Positions 1 to 10,348 of a stretch of 64,000 nucleotides of DNA are shown piece by piece (position 1 is the first letter of the stretch; every line of letters begins with the position of its first letter). The position numbers and the translations under genes are program-made. Below the pieces are notes generated by a model, which worked only from the letters and a program-made list of their open reading frames with translations, made no database searches and was not told the DNA's origin. Where the stretch lies: NCBI GenBank assembly GCA_019009955.1, contig CM032232.1, forward strand, positions 69,919,501 through 69,983,500, written 5' to 3'. The stretch comes from Riptortus pedestris. Its lineage: Eukaryota; Arthropoda; Insecta; Hemiptera; Alydidae.

Positions 1-660
1 TTAGCTTGGACTTCGGTTGGTTTCCCAGGTAGTGGTGTGGCGTTAAAGAAGGGGTAGAATCGAAGATTCGAAATGTCTCCTTTATTTAAAGTAGGATGGA
101 AAATGTAATATAAACCAATCTCGTTGCAAATTTCATACATAGATACTTTCTAACTCAAATATGAACCGTGTTATTTGTTGATTTCTCCTGAGATGCTGGG
201 CGTTAGAGGAACCAATTTAGGAGGGAAAATTAAACGCCTTGTCCTCAATAAGTAATTTAATATGCAGATTGCAGACCTAGCTTCACCATCATTAAACCAA
301 AGCAGCCATGAGATTTATTTGTGCGTTTATCAGTAAAACTTACGTATCTGCAGTAAAACTGAGGTGTTTGAAAATTTGAGTATTCGTGGCCCTACAACCT
401 TAATATTATTGAAATGGGGCCAATGGGAACCTCAAAAGTAATTTTAAACATTGAAGTATGAAAATCTTATTTTATAAATTGGGTGTTTACCAGGAAGACT
501 CAAGTAGTTGAAGTTGAATGTAGTAGCCAACTGTGCATGATTCTTGGAGTGGATTGCCTATTAATTCAGCTTGGCCTTGTTAATGCATTTAGGTTGTCAA
601 CTACATGATAGCATTAAGGAAATCTGCTTGAAGTACTCAGCACCTGCGTAGGGAACTTTT
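1..660 (-). mobile_element. diverged HEL-A element, minus orientation
   Basis: Positions 45-150 match the HEL-A core in reverse (a GAATCGAAGATTCGAAAT-type palindrome, then ACCAATCTCGTTGCAAATTT). Positions 612-655 match the family 5' end in reverse: GGAAATCTGCTT, then GCACCTGCGTAGGGAACTTTT. The stretch between 160 and 600 is too diverged to align by eye. I read the whole as one old, decayed copy, though it could be two fragments. Confidence 0.45.
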
Positions 661-1189
661 AGGCCCGTTTCAATAAAATCATATTACAGAAAGCTCCCTT
701 CTCCAGAAAGACATGCATGTACAGCATTCACTGCTGTTAGACTATGCCAAATCGTGTTCCTTAAATCGAGCAGATTATGTATTTTTGATGATCTCAAAAT
801 GCCGCCTTCGGCAACCCAGTAACAAATTATATAATTCTTGGCAGCTGATGTGCTGCTTTATCCGAGTATTTCTGTAGCAATCTTCTTGAACCTACCATAT
901 CCGCCATCTAGACCATGTTCAATCGTCATCCATATCAAAATGGCTTTCTTGGTGTTCTCATTCTTGCGTCCTTTCATGTTCCCGGTAGATTTGGCCAACG
1001 ACTCTACAATTGATTTGATGTGTTGAAGCAGAATATTAGTATACATTATAAACTATTTACTAATTTTACCCAAAATCAACATTGGATTCAATTTATCCCA
1101 TTTTTTGGAAATGCTCACAAAATAACAATTAATTGTTACTTATAGGCTCCATAAACTAAGCCCTGGGATTTCCTAAGCGCTGGATCTCA
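661..1189. other. unassigned AT-rich sequence
   Basis: No repeat, RNA gene or convincing coding exon is visible. The ~60-codon open frames on both strands at 838-1046 overlap each other and resemble no family known to me. Confidence 0.4.
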
Positions 1190-1530
<341 letters not shown>

Positions 1531-1870
1531 TATGTATTTCATGAAATTCTTCGAGAATCTCAATTCTTGATTTCCTAATGTCAACTCTTTCTGCCTTCTT
1601 TCCGGACCTACATATATTTTGTGAAATGACTTTTTTTACAACAGAAGCTCCTCCATCTATTTTTTATTCAGGATCCAAGAGTATGATCGTTACCGAATTC
1701 GATATTAATTTTTTTTATGTTCCACACTAAAAATCCAGTTGTGTGAAGAGGGAGTTAAGAAAGGGGTAAAATATAGATTTTGACGTAATTATGAGCTGTA
1801 TCGAAAAAAAGTTGTACAATCAATTTAGTCAGTCTATTTCTTTACTGCATTGTTACTTTTATATATTGTT
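1531..1870. other. unassigned AT-rich sequence
   Basis: I see no feature here beyond homopolymer runs. Confidence 0.4.
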
Positions 1871-1876
1871 TATATT

Positions 1877-2048
1877 TACGCGGGCTAGCCAACCCGACTT
1901 GGTGAACCTAGAGTTGTGAGTTGATTCTCACCTCGGCAATAGGAATTTATTTAATGACGAACTCATTAAATAAAACCCTTAGTTTCACCCATGGTAGAAA
2001 AGGGTAGTAATCTATAGATTGGCATAAGGTGTACGTTAATAAATAACT
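1877..2048 (+). mobile_element. tRNA-derived SINE, plus orientation
   Basis: A B-box-like region (GTGAGTTGATTCTCACC) sits in the block CGACTTGGTGAACCTAGAG to ACGAACTCATTAAA. This matches the complement of 55262-55437. Downstream, CATGGTAGAAAAGGGTAGTAA and ACGTTAATAAATAA match the 3' part of the third copy at 60.95-61.07 kb. The tRNA-like half of the 55.4-kb copy resembles a type II tRNA (Ser or Leu) A box. Here the head is shortened and the 3' TAA tail has decayed. SINEs are RNA polymerase III transcribed and depend on a LINE for mobility. Confidence 0.7.
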
Positions 2049-2640
2049 AAAGCCTAGTTTTATACATATAAATGTAAATCAAATACGAAACAAATCATTT
2101 GTATTAATTTGATTCGGCACTCAGTAATATCTCATGTTTGGGCTTCAATTAAAATAGAGTTTATGCTAAGGGAAGAAGAACCTGCATGTAATCCCAACTT
2201 GTGGAAATCTACTTACTTCACACGGTTTCTACTGAACTGACATTATCCTTTATGCCCCTCAAAATTATTTTATTCCTACCCAAATGAGAGAATCAGTATA
2301 GGTTAATATATTATTAATTGTACAGTCCAGTTCAAATACTAGTTAGTATCATTTAGCTGTTTCAATTAGAGGAACACTGTTTTCTACTTAGACTCAATTG
2401 TGCTTTTGGTAGAATATCACTTGAAAAAATATGATTGCCTTGTCCAGAGATCTTGAAGAGTTTTTATCTTGCACTACATTTAATCGTAAGTATTTTCGAT
2501 TAAAAAAGTCAGGTACTATAGTGAACAAATAAAAATAAATTTTGCTTTCCATATATTTTATTGTAAACAGTGAAAAGCATTACGCATTGCGATTAATGAT
2601 GTCAAATTATTTTTCAGATAAACATTAATTTTGGTTAGAG
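2049..2640. other. unassigned AT-rich sequence
   Basis: No repeat, coding exon or RNA gene is recognisable. Confidence 0.4.
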
Positions 2641-2800
2641 AGTAAAATATTGCCGAGTTGTAGTTGGGGAGTTGGATCTGGCAACATTGGATCAGCTGTT
2701 CATTAGGACTCCTGCTGCTCCGGCCGGACAGGCTCAGCCGAAATACTACCTGCTCCCCCTCGGGAACATCCCAACCATCATTAGGCAAGCTGTAGTCATT
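2641..2800. promoter_or_regulatory. GC-richer island with TGGCAAC / GATCAGCTG compound motif
   Basis: A short unique island contains GGATCTGGCAACATTGG followed at once by ATCAGCTGTTCATTAGG. The same pair, a TGGCAAC word then a GATCAGCTG E-box, recurs at 7608-7634 and, inverted, at 11699-11733. The flanks of the three sites do not align, so this looks like a shared short regulatory word rather than a transposon copy. E-box and GGCAACG-type words are known insect core-promoter motifs; promoter function here is inference. Confidence 0.3.
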
Positions 2801-3020
2801 ACAAATAGAATGAATAAATGATATCATTATACAGCAAATGGAAAGAAAACTTCTGAGCTGCTCAAATCGTCAGCTGTACACAGCCAAAAATATATGGCAC
2901 ACTGTTACAAATTTCTCTTGAGGGAAATCAGATACTCATGACGCGATTTTCGAAATATTTTCTCAAATAACCATCGATCCTACCCAGGAGATGAAGAAAA
3001 TGAGATCCGTTCAAACCTGA

Positions 3021-3021
<1 letters not shown>

Positions 3022-3078
<57 letters not shown>
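3022..3078. repeat. (GT)n then (TA)n microsatellite
   Basis: This is an uninterrupted GT tract of about 48 bp followed by a short TA tract, inside the central dinucleotide region of a HEL-A copy. Confidence 0.95.
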
Positions 3079-3079
<1 letters not shown>

Positions 3080-3279
3080 CTGCTCAAAAATTAATAGGGA
3101 TATTGGTTATGTTTTCTTATTCTATTAATTTTAATTAAATCGACATTAATTAAATTACTTTTTTAGGGGGGGGGAAGACAATCATTTCTAATAAATATTA
3201 ATAATATTTAAAATAAAAAAAAAATGCTAAAATAAATAAATACCACAAAACAGCAAATATCCCTATTCATTTTTGAGCA

Positions 3280-3280
<1 letters not shown>
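3080..3280. mobile_element. Tc1-type MITE nested in HEL-A
   Basis: A 201-bp element is bounded by 25-bp terminal inverted repeats with a single mismatch. They begin CTGCTCAAAAATTAATAGGG on the left and end CCCTATTCATTTTTGAGCAG on the right. TA flanks both sides, as expected of Tc1/mariner insertion, but the host site is itself a TA/GT tract, so the TA duplication is not independent proof. The interior is AT-rich with no coding capacity. The CTGCTCAAAAA end resembles known Tc1-like termini. Confidence 0.85.
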
Positions 3281-3344
<64 letters not shown>

Positions 3345-3849
3345 ACGCTCTAGCAGTCGCAATTTTCATTTGATCGTTACCAAACTCGATGTTTAAATGT
3401 TTTATGTAAAAAGAAAGATCAAGTTCGTTAACGCCTGAAATCCGAACAGTAGGGAGGGAGGGTTTAGAGGGAGGATTTCGAAAAATCTTAATATCTCCGT
3501 TATTATGCGTCGGATCGAAATATTGTATAGAACCAACCTTATTGAAAATTTAATTTTCTATAAATGTTGATATGTACGTTTTTTTTTCACTATGATGACT
3601 ATTAACGGAGATGTTTGCATTTTATAGCATTTTTAGTTTTCGGCCTTCAGTGAACGCCCACTCCTACTCATGTCATATCAACAATAAGCTGTTATATTAT
3701 GAACCATTTTATTTGAAGCATAAATATCAAATATTGTTCTTATTGAACTTGTAACTCTTGAGATAAATGCGAATACGTGACGCACGTGAGAAATCTGCTT
3801 AGTTAACGCAGCCCCTGCGTGATAGACATTTCGGTTGATCAATATATAG

Positions 3850-4095
3850 GCATTTCACGTAAAATTAAAATTCTAGTTTGTTAACGAAAGATATCGGGGC
3901 GAGGGAGGTGTGGTTTAGAGGCGGGAAAATAGAAAACTCACAATATTCCCATTGTTATGAATATGATCGAAAAATTACACACAACCATCTTTGTTGAAAT
4001 TTAAACTGTCGATAAAGGTTGCTTTGTAAACATTTTCTCTTTCTCGAATACTAACAAGATATTTGAATTCCATGAAATGTATAATGTATAATATA
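3850..4095 (-). mobile_element. partial HEL-A copy, minus orientation
   Basis: Core words recur in reverse order right after the preceding copy: TTAACGAAAGATATCGGGGCG, GGTTTAGAGGCGGGAAAA, ATATGATCGAAAAATT and CATCTTTGTTGAAATTT. Both ends are missing. Confidence 0.65.
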
Positions 4096-4096
4096 C

Positions 4097-6301
4097 TAGC
4101 TAAGGTACCCGGCTTCGCCCGGGAATTCATTTGAGGCTGAACGGTGATGGTATTTTTTTGGCAAGGCTTTACTTTACATACTATTTTGACATTTACCCGT
4201 CCCTGTGCTTAGGGTTAATACCCGTCGTTGCTGTGGATTTTTAAATAATAATATTAATTTTTTATGTAAGACTTCACTGTCCTCCATATTGCCATATTTC
4301 CCGCCTCCTGTGCATTATGCATAGCTTTGTATTATTAAGGTCAAAATATTAACATCGATTTGAATTAATTAATTTAAACACATACCTAGTATTATTTAGT
4401 TCGGGTGAGTCTTTTGTGCCAAATAAAATTGTTCACTTCCGCTAAAGGTTTTAGCGTATATCTCGTTTATTATTCGGCATACCAAAAAAGTGTATATAAC
4501 AAAAGTAACTCTAAATAACAAAGTAAAAAACTTTTGTCATGTTCATATTTGCCGAAAAACCAATAGGAAACGAAATATCGCTAATTTTAAATTCAGGCGT
4601 TCCTTATAACCCCCACTCCTGCCCGCCCCTAGAAATGTTGGTATGGCTTATTATAATAAAGGCGTTAGTGCTAATACAAATACCTAGTTTTATTTAGTTC
4701 GGTTGAGTCTTTTATGCCAAATAAAATTGTTCACTTCCGCTATAGGTTTTAGCGTATATCTCGTTTATAATTCGGTATACGAAAAAAGTGTATATAACAA
4801 AAGTTACCCTAAATAACAAAGTAAACAACTTTTGCATGTTCATATTTGCCGAAAAACCAATGGGAAACGAAATATCGCTAATTTTAAATTCAGGCCTTCC
4901 TTACAAAAAGACCAATAGGAAACGAAATATCGCTAATTTTAAATTCAGGCGTTCCTTATAACCCCCACTCCTGCCCGCCCCTAGAAATGTTGGTATGGCT
5001 TATTATAATAAAGGCGTTAGTGCTAATACAAATACCTAGTTTTATTTAGTTCGGTTGAGTCTTTTATGCCAAATAAAATTGTTCACTTCCGCTATAGGTT
5101 TTAGCGTATATCTCGTTTATAATTCGGTATACGAAAAAAGTGTATATAACAAAAGTTACCCTAAATAACAAAGTAAACAACTTTTGCATGTTCATATTTG
5201 CCGAAAAACCAATGGGAAACGAAATATCGCTAATTTTAAATTCAGGCCTTCCTTACAACCCCCACTCCTGCCCGCCCCTAGAAATGTTGGTATGGCTTAT
5301 TATAATAAAGGCGTTAGTGCTAATACAAATACCTAGTTTTATTTAGTTCGGTTGAGTCTTTTATGCCAAATAAAATTGTTCACTTCCGCTATAGGTTTTA
5401 GCATATATCTCGTTTATAATTCGGTATACGAAAAAAGTGTATATAACAAAAGTTACCCTAAATAACAAAGTAAACAACTTTTGCATGTTCATATTTGCCG
5501 AAAAACCAATGGGAAACGAAATATCGCTATTTTTAAATTCAGGCTTCCCTTACAACCCCCACTCCTGCCCGTCCCTAGAAATGTTGGTATGGCTTATTAT
5601 AATGAAGGCGTTAGTGCTAATACAAATACCTAGTTTTATTTAGTTCGGTTGAGTCTTTTATGCCAAATAAAATTGTTCACTTCCGCTATAATTTTTAGCG
5701 TATAACGCATTTACACTTCGTTATACGACGAAAGTGTATATAATAAAAGTTACACTAAATAACAAAGTAAACAACTTTTGCATGTTCATATTTGCCGAAA
5801 AACCAATGGGAAACGAAATACCGCTATTTTTAAATTCAGGCTTCCCTTACAACCCCCACTACTGCCCGTCCCTAGAAATGTTGGTATGGCTTATTATAAT
5901 GAAGGTGTTAGTGCAAATACACAGACCGAGTTTTATTTAGTTCGGTTCAGTCTTTTGTGCCAAATAATATTGTTGACTCCCGCTATAATTTTTAGCGTAC
6001 AACGCATTTACACTTCGTTATACGTCGAAAGTGTATATAATAAAAGTTACTATAAATAACAAAATAAACAACTTTTTTTATGTGCATATTTGCCAAAAAA
6101 ACCAATAGGAAACAAAATATCGCTATTTTTAATTTCAGGCCATTTTTAATTATAACCCCCACTCCTGTTCGTCTCAGAGAAAATTAATATAGCCTATGTC
6201 CGTCTCCTGGCTTTAAGCTATCTCCTCACCAATTTTCAGCCATATCAATAAGCCGTTCTTGAGTTATAAATAGTGTAACTAACACGACTTTCTTTTATAC
6301 G

Positions 6302-6306
<5 letters not shown>
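4097..6306 (-). mobile_element. HEL-B Helitron-like element with internal tandem repeats, minus orientation
   Basis: Read in reverse, the element ends with a short GC hairpin, CCCGGGCGAAGCCGGGTACC, followed by TTAGCTAG and T. That fits a Helitron 3' end (hairpin, then CTRR, inserted before T). The other end, near 6295, carries the reverse of AGAAAGTCGTGTTAGTTACA and CTCAAGAACGGCTTATTGA. The body is a 297-bp tandem array. There is no Rep/helicase coding sequence, so it is non-autonomous. Confidence 0.75.
4393..6180. repeat. 297-bp tandem repeat array, about 6 units
   Basis: The word TATTTAGTTCGG recurs at 4393, 4691, 5043, 5340, 5637 and 5934. Spacings are 298, 352, 297, 297 and 297. The 352-bp interval contains an internal 55-bp repetition of the CCAATAGGAAACGAAATATC segment near 4905-4960. 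Because 297 is a multiple of three, a 68-codon frame repeats in register (5140, 5437, 5734). Each copy ends in a stop and resembles no protein, so I treat it as noncoding. The last units are more diverged. Confidence 0.9.

Positions 6307-6354
<48 letters not shown>
6304..6354. repeat. (TA)n microsatellite
   Basis: This is a pure TA tract of about 50 bp at the junction between HEL-B and the next HEL-A copy. Confidence 0.95.
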
Positions 6355-6360
<6 letters not shown>

Positions 6361-7190
6361 AAACTTTTACTCTAGCTGTCGCAATTTTTTTTTTATCATT
6401 ATCAGACTCAATATATACTAACCGTTTTATATAAAACTAAAGATCAAGTTCATTAACGGCTAAAATTGGACTTGTGGAAGGTGGAAATTTCGAAAAATCG
6501 AAATATATCTCAATTATAAGTCGTGAAGGTTTTTATTTATGTCTTTTCTTTTCTATGAATATCAATCGATATATTTGCACTTCTTAGTTTTAGCGTTCAG
6601 TAAACCCCCTACTGCTACTCTTGTCATATTAAATAAGCTAATATATATTGGTCCACTATATTCAAAGCCTAAATCCAAAATATGGTTTTCATTGAAGTTT
6701 TATTTTGTGAGGTAAATGCAAATATGATGTCGAAGTGTGATGACACCAAAAATTAAAATATCCCGGTCTTGACTCACCAATTTGATCTATATCATATTCG
6801 ACATTTAACTAGTTTAGTCAACACGAAGGTCATATTAGTTATGGCTGAAATTGGACAAGGAATGGTGGGGGGGGGGGTTAGAGTGTGGGGAATTCGATAA
6901 TTCATAGTATTTCTGTTATTATTAGCAATAGTATCAAACAATGTTAGAGAACGAACTTTAATGAAGTATCGATAGTTTACAATTGGTGTTATGAACATTT
7001 TTCTTAGCTCAAATATTCAGCAAGTTGTTCATATTCTTTTATTTTGAGCATCAGTAAACCACCGCTTCTACTTATCGGGTTTTCACTTCTGAATAGATTA
7101 TATAGCACGATTTCAGATCACAGCTTTGTCATTCCAGAACTTGGGGAAATCTGCTTAGATAACGCTGACCCTGTGCTTGTGTGTTCTTCT
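6355..7190 (-). mobile_element. HEL-A long form with two internal modules, minus orientation
   Basis: Two tandem copies of the HEL-A core module are visible, at about 6440-6720 and 6790-7095. Each carries a GGCTGAAAT-type word, a G-rich run, a GATCGAA-type word and CAGTAAACC. The copy ends with GGGAAATCTGCTTAGATAACG and a degraded CCCTGTGC hairpin. The same two-module form occurs at 39.7-40.7 kb and 52.9-53.7 kb. Confidence 0.7.
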
Positions 7191-7590
7191 ACATAGCATA
7201 GGTCTAATGCATTGAAGAGCATGTGGATAAATTTTTCTGAACAAGACTCGTTAATTGGCCTTAACTTGTGTCAATCTTCTAACAATAGCAGGCACGGGGT
7301 CCATTATTTTAGTTATAAATTTTAAACATGCCATTATTCGTGTATTTTTTTAAATGTTTTTCGCCATGGATATCCAATGTTGGAGAGATCAGATAATAAT
7401 AGGGAAAAAGCTTCACTGCCTTGCATGACTCATTATAATATAATCCTTTTTATTTACATGTAACAGACAATTAATGCAATATGCACACCGAGGAACAGAA
7501 CCAAATAAATTATATTTAATTGAATATTTGGCTTTGAGGGGTATTAAACCATGGTAGTTTATATGGGTGTAATTGAGGAAATAAGGAGAG
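7191..7590. other. unassigned AT-rich sequence
   Basis: I see no gene or recognisable repeat. Confidence 0.4.
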
Positions 7591-7735
7591 GTGTGTGTGG
7601 ACTAGAGCTGGCAACACTGTAGGATCAGCTGGGGATCCAGCACCCACGGTCAAGGGCTGCACTAACATGACAACCACAGCCGAATAGCAACCGACAATCT
7701 CGGCCCAACTAATCCATTTACATATGAAAATGCAT
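7590..7735. promoter_or_regulatory. GC-richer island with TGGCAAC / GATCAGCTG motif
   Basis: The words CTGGCAACACTG and GGATCAGCTGGGGATCC lie 1-2 bp apart. This is the second of three sites with this arrangement. A regulatory role is inferred only. Confidence 0.3.
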
Positions 7736-7751
7736 ATGCATATGTATGTGC

Positions 7752-7754
<3 letters not shown>

Positions 7755-7834
<80 letters not shown>
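7755..7834. repeat. (TA)n then (GA)n compound microsatellite
   Basis: TA runs from 7755 to about 7800 with one interruption, followed by GA at 7803-7834. Confidence 0.95.
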
Positions 7835-7837
<3 letters not shown>

Positions 7838-7859
7838 TCGACATTCGTAAATATCAGTT

Positions 7860-8012
7860 ACTAAGCATCAGCTATTGAGGTGTACTCATGACTCGGTTTT
7901 CGAAAAATTTCCTCAAGTTTCAAAAGATGTCAATCCGTGTCCGATTTCAGCCATTAACAGTTAGCCACTTGATCTGTATTTTTGCATAAAGAATTTATAT
8001 ATTGATAATATA
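7860..8012. mobile_element. HEL-A mosaic, left of the Tc1 insertion
   Basis: A reverse-oriented 3' end piece (CAGCTATTGAGGTGTACTCATGAC, described here only by its first bases CAGCTATTGAGG) passes at about 7932 into a forward core (TCCGATTTCAGCCATTAAC). The forward copy resumes after the Tc1 element at 8600 with TTTTGAACGGACC, so the Tc1 element interrupts it. Confidence 0.6.
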
Positions 8013-8595
8013 TACAGTCAACCACAAAAAAAAACTGGACACTTCATTTTTGTCGTATTAAAAGCTAATTTTCAGCAATTTTCTTTATGTGGGTATTCTA
8101 GTTATTACAGAGAATTTAGAGTGTAAGTCCATTGAACTAATCCCTTCAGGATTAGTAAACAATTAGATAAAACTCAGATTAGATTTATTTGTCGTGAAGT
8201 TGATCTATTCTAAACTGTAAGTAGTTTTTCGCACATTTAAACATCTTTAATTATTAACCAAGCATTTTCTTTAATTAATGTTTTATTTTTATTTCGGTCC
8301 AGAATAATGGGTCTTTCAAACTTAGATGGAAGGCCGGAGCTTACGTTACATTGCCGAAACGCTTGGGGTAGCGAAGTCTACCATTCACTGTAATAAAAAT
8401 AAAGAATAATTTGTTTTTTTAAATGTGTTAATTTATCTATTTATTTTTTTTATTTTGTATTTTTGTGTAAATAATCAATAAAAATTATTCACTTTTGGCA
8501 GATTTTGTATAAATAACCTTTAGATTAACCAATTATTTTAATTAAGAACAAAATTATAAGACTAAATCTAAGTGTCCGTTTTTTTTTGCGGTTGA

Positions 8596-8600
<5 letters not shown>
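8013..8600 (+). mobile_element. decayed Tc1/mariner-family element nested in a HEL-A TA tract
   Basis: Inverted ends of about 31 bp bound the element: left TACAGTCAACCACAAAAAAA then CTGGACACTT, right AAGTGTCCG then TTTGCGGTTGAGTGTA. The internal frame at 8326-8409 gives a transposase helix-turn-helix remnant. At about 590 bp, versus well over 1 kb for an intact element, most of the transposase is gone. TA flanks fit the family's target choice but lie inside a TA tract. Confidence 0.8.
8326..8409 (+). pseudogene. Tc1-like transposase N-terminal helix-turn-helix remnant
   Basis: The 27-codon frame reads MEGRSLRYIAETLGVAKSTI and then H-C before ending in a stop. The segment GRS-hydrophobic-IAETLGVAKSTIH has the spacing of the recognition helices at the N terminus of Tc1/mariner transposases, which bind the terminal inverted repeat. 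The catalytic DDE/D region is absent: sequence downstream to the right inverted repeat is AT-rich and noncoding. The ATG is the first in this frame after an in-frame TAG. The fragment is non-functional. Confidence 0.7.
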
Positions 8601-8637
<37 letters not shown>

Positions 8638-8712
8638 GAACGGACCTTATTTTCGTCATCTGGGAGCTACCTGAGAGAGTCCGGAGGTTTTTGGGTAAGT
8701 CTTCAACTCTCG
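8600..8712 (+). mobile_element. HEL-A 3' part, right of the Tc1 insertion
   Basis: After (TA)n at 8599-8632 comes TTTTGAACGGACCTTATTTTCGTCATCT, given here as TTTTGAACGGACC plus TTTTCGTCATCT, the HEL-A segment between TA tract and 3' end. The terminal hairpin is lost. Confidence 0.6.
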
Positions 8713-9126
8713 TCACGTATTTGCATTTACCTCATGAGGTAAGCGTTCAATGAGAACAATATTGGGTATTTAGGCTGCAAATAATGTGCTTCATAATATA
8801 ATAGCTTATTCTTAATATGACAAGAGTACAAGTGGGGGTTTCCTGAAGGCTGAAAACTAAAAAATGCAAATATCTCGGTTAATAATCAAGATTATGACGT
8901 ACATAATAACATTTATAGAACACTGCATTTGCAATAAGATTGGTTCTGTACAATTTTTCGATTGGCTCATAATAAGGAGATTTTTCGAATTTCGAAATTC
9001 CCCCTCTCCCAATGGTCCGATTTCAGCCATTAACGAACTAGAACTGAAGATTTACATAAAACGATTAAATATCGAGTGTGGTAACGATTAAACCAACATT
9101 GCGTCCGCTATAGCGTTAACAGAATA
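8713..9126 (+). mobile_element. HEL-A copy, 5'-truncated, plus orientation
   Basis: The core words are in order: ATCTCGGTTAATAATCAAG, GCAATAAGATTGGTTCTG, TCCGATTTCAGCCATTAACG, TAAATATCGAGTGTGGTAAC and GCGTCCGCTATAGCGTTAAC. The copy stops at the start of the TA tract, where HEL-B begins. Confidence 0.75.
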
Positions 9127-9129
9127 ATC

Positions 9130-10315
9130 TTAATATATATAAATCTCCTGTCACGATGTTTGTCCGCGATGGACTCCTAAACTACTTAACCGATTTTAAA
9201 TTAAATTGGCACACCTTGAGCAGTCTGGTCCAACTTGAGAGATAGGCTATATTAATTTTCTCTGAGACGAACAGGAGTGGGGGTTATAAGGGAGGCCTGA
9301 AATTAAAAGTCGCGATATTTCGTTTTCTATTGGTTTTTTCGCAAATATGCACATAACAAAAGTTGTTTATTTTGTTATTTAGAGTAACTTTTGTCATAAA
9401 CACTTTCATCGTATTCCGAAGTTTAATTGAGTTATACGCTTATGACTATAGCGGGAGTCAACAATATTATTTGGGACAAAAGACCCAACCGAAATAAAAA
9501 AACTTCGGTATGTGTATTAGCATTAACGCTTTCATTATAAGAAGCCATACCAACCATTTCTAGGGACGGGCAGGAGTGGGGGTTTTAAGGGAAGCCACAA
9601 AATTAAAAATAGCGATATTTCGTTTCCCTATTGGTATTTCGGCAAATATGAACATAACAAAAGGTTTGTTTATTTTTGCTATTTAGAGTAACTTTTGTTA
9701 TATACACTTTTTTTGTATACCGAATTATAAACGAGATATACGCTAAAAATTATAGCGGAAGTGAAAAATTTTATTTGGCACTAAAGACTCAACCGAACTA
9801 TATAAAACATTCAGTATGTGTATTAGCAGTAACGCCTTTCTTATAAAAAATCCATACTATTTCTAGGGACACAGGCAGGATGGGGGTTATAAGGGAACCT
9901 GAAATTAAAATATTGATATTTCGTTTTTCCTATTGTAGTTTCGGCAAATATGCACATAACAAAAGTTGTTTATTTTGTTATTTAGAGAAATTTTGCTCAA
10001 GAATTCTTTTCAATATGAACTACCAGGTACCTCACCTGGAAAAATTAATTCAAATGTATGTTAATATTTAGTCCTTAATAATTCAAATCTATGCATAATA
10101 CACAGGAAGCGGGAAATATGACAATATGGAGGACAGTGAAGTCTTACATAAAAAATTAATTTTATTATTAACAAATCCACAGAAACGACGGGTATTAACA
10201 CTAAACACTGGGACGGGTAAATGTCAAAATATTGTGCAAAATAAAGCCTTGCCAAAAAAAAATACCATCAACATTCAGCCTCAAATGAATTCCAGGGCGA
10301 AGCCGGGTATCTGAG
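9130..10315 (+). mobile_element. HEL-B copy, plus orientation
   Basis: The 5' end carries CTCCTGTCACGATGTTTGTC and CCGCGATGGACTCCTAAAC, a different start from the copy at 4.1-6.3 kb. The body holds about 2.5 diverged copies of the 297-bp unit in inverse orientation to that copy. The 3' end is CCAGGGCGAAGCCGGGTATC then TGAGCTATT. It has no coding capacity. Confidence 0.75.
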
Positions 10316-10316
10316 C

Positions 10317-10347
<31 letters not shown>

Positions 10348-10348
<1 letters not shown>

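Larger units (their letters stand above)
2907..3830 (-). mobile_element. HEL-A copy, near full length, minus orientation
   Basis: The copy starts with the 3' hairpin in reverse (ATTTCTCTTGAGGGAAATCA). It passes through a (GT)n/(TA)n centre at 3022-3341 and ends at GAGAAATCTGCTTAGTTAACG followed by GCAGCCCCTGCGTGATAGAC. A Tc1-type MITE is nested in the dinucleotide centre. The core words AACTCGATG, AAGATCAAGTTCGTTAACG and CTCCGTTATTATGCGTCGGA are intact. Confidence 0.8.

Noticed and set aside
838..1046. Overlapping 62-codon frames on both strands
   Set aside because: Neither resembles a known family, they overlap in opposite senses, and no splice or start context supports either.
5140..5940. 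Repeated 68-codon open frames
   Set aside because: They recur because the 297-bp tandem unit is a multiple of three. The peptide has no protein-like features, and each copy is closed by the same stop.
6850..6870. G runs and C runs (also 14612, 47061, 55660, 58275) as G-quadruplex or regulatory sites
   Set aside because: Most occupy the same position in HEL-A copies and vary in length like simple homopolymer expansions.
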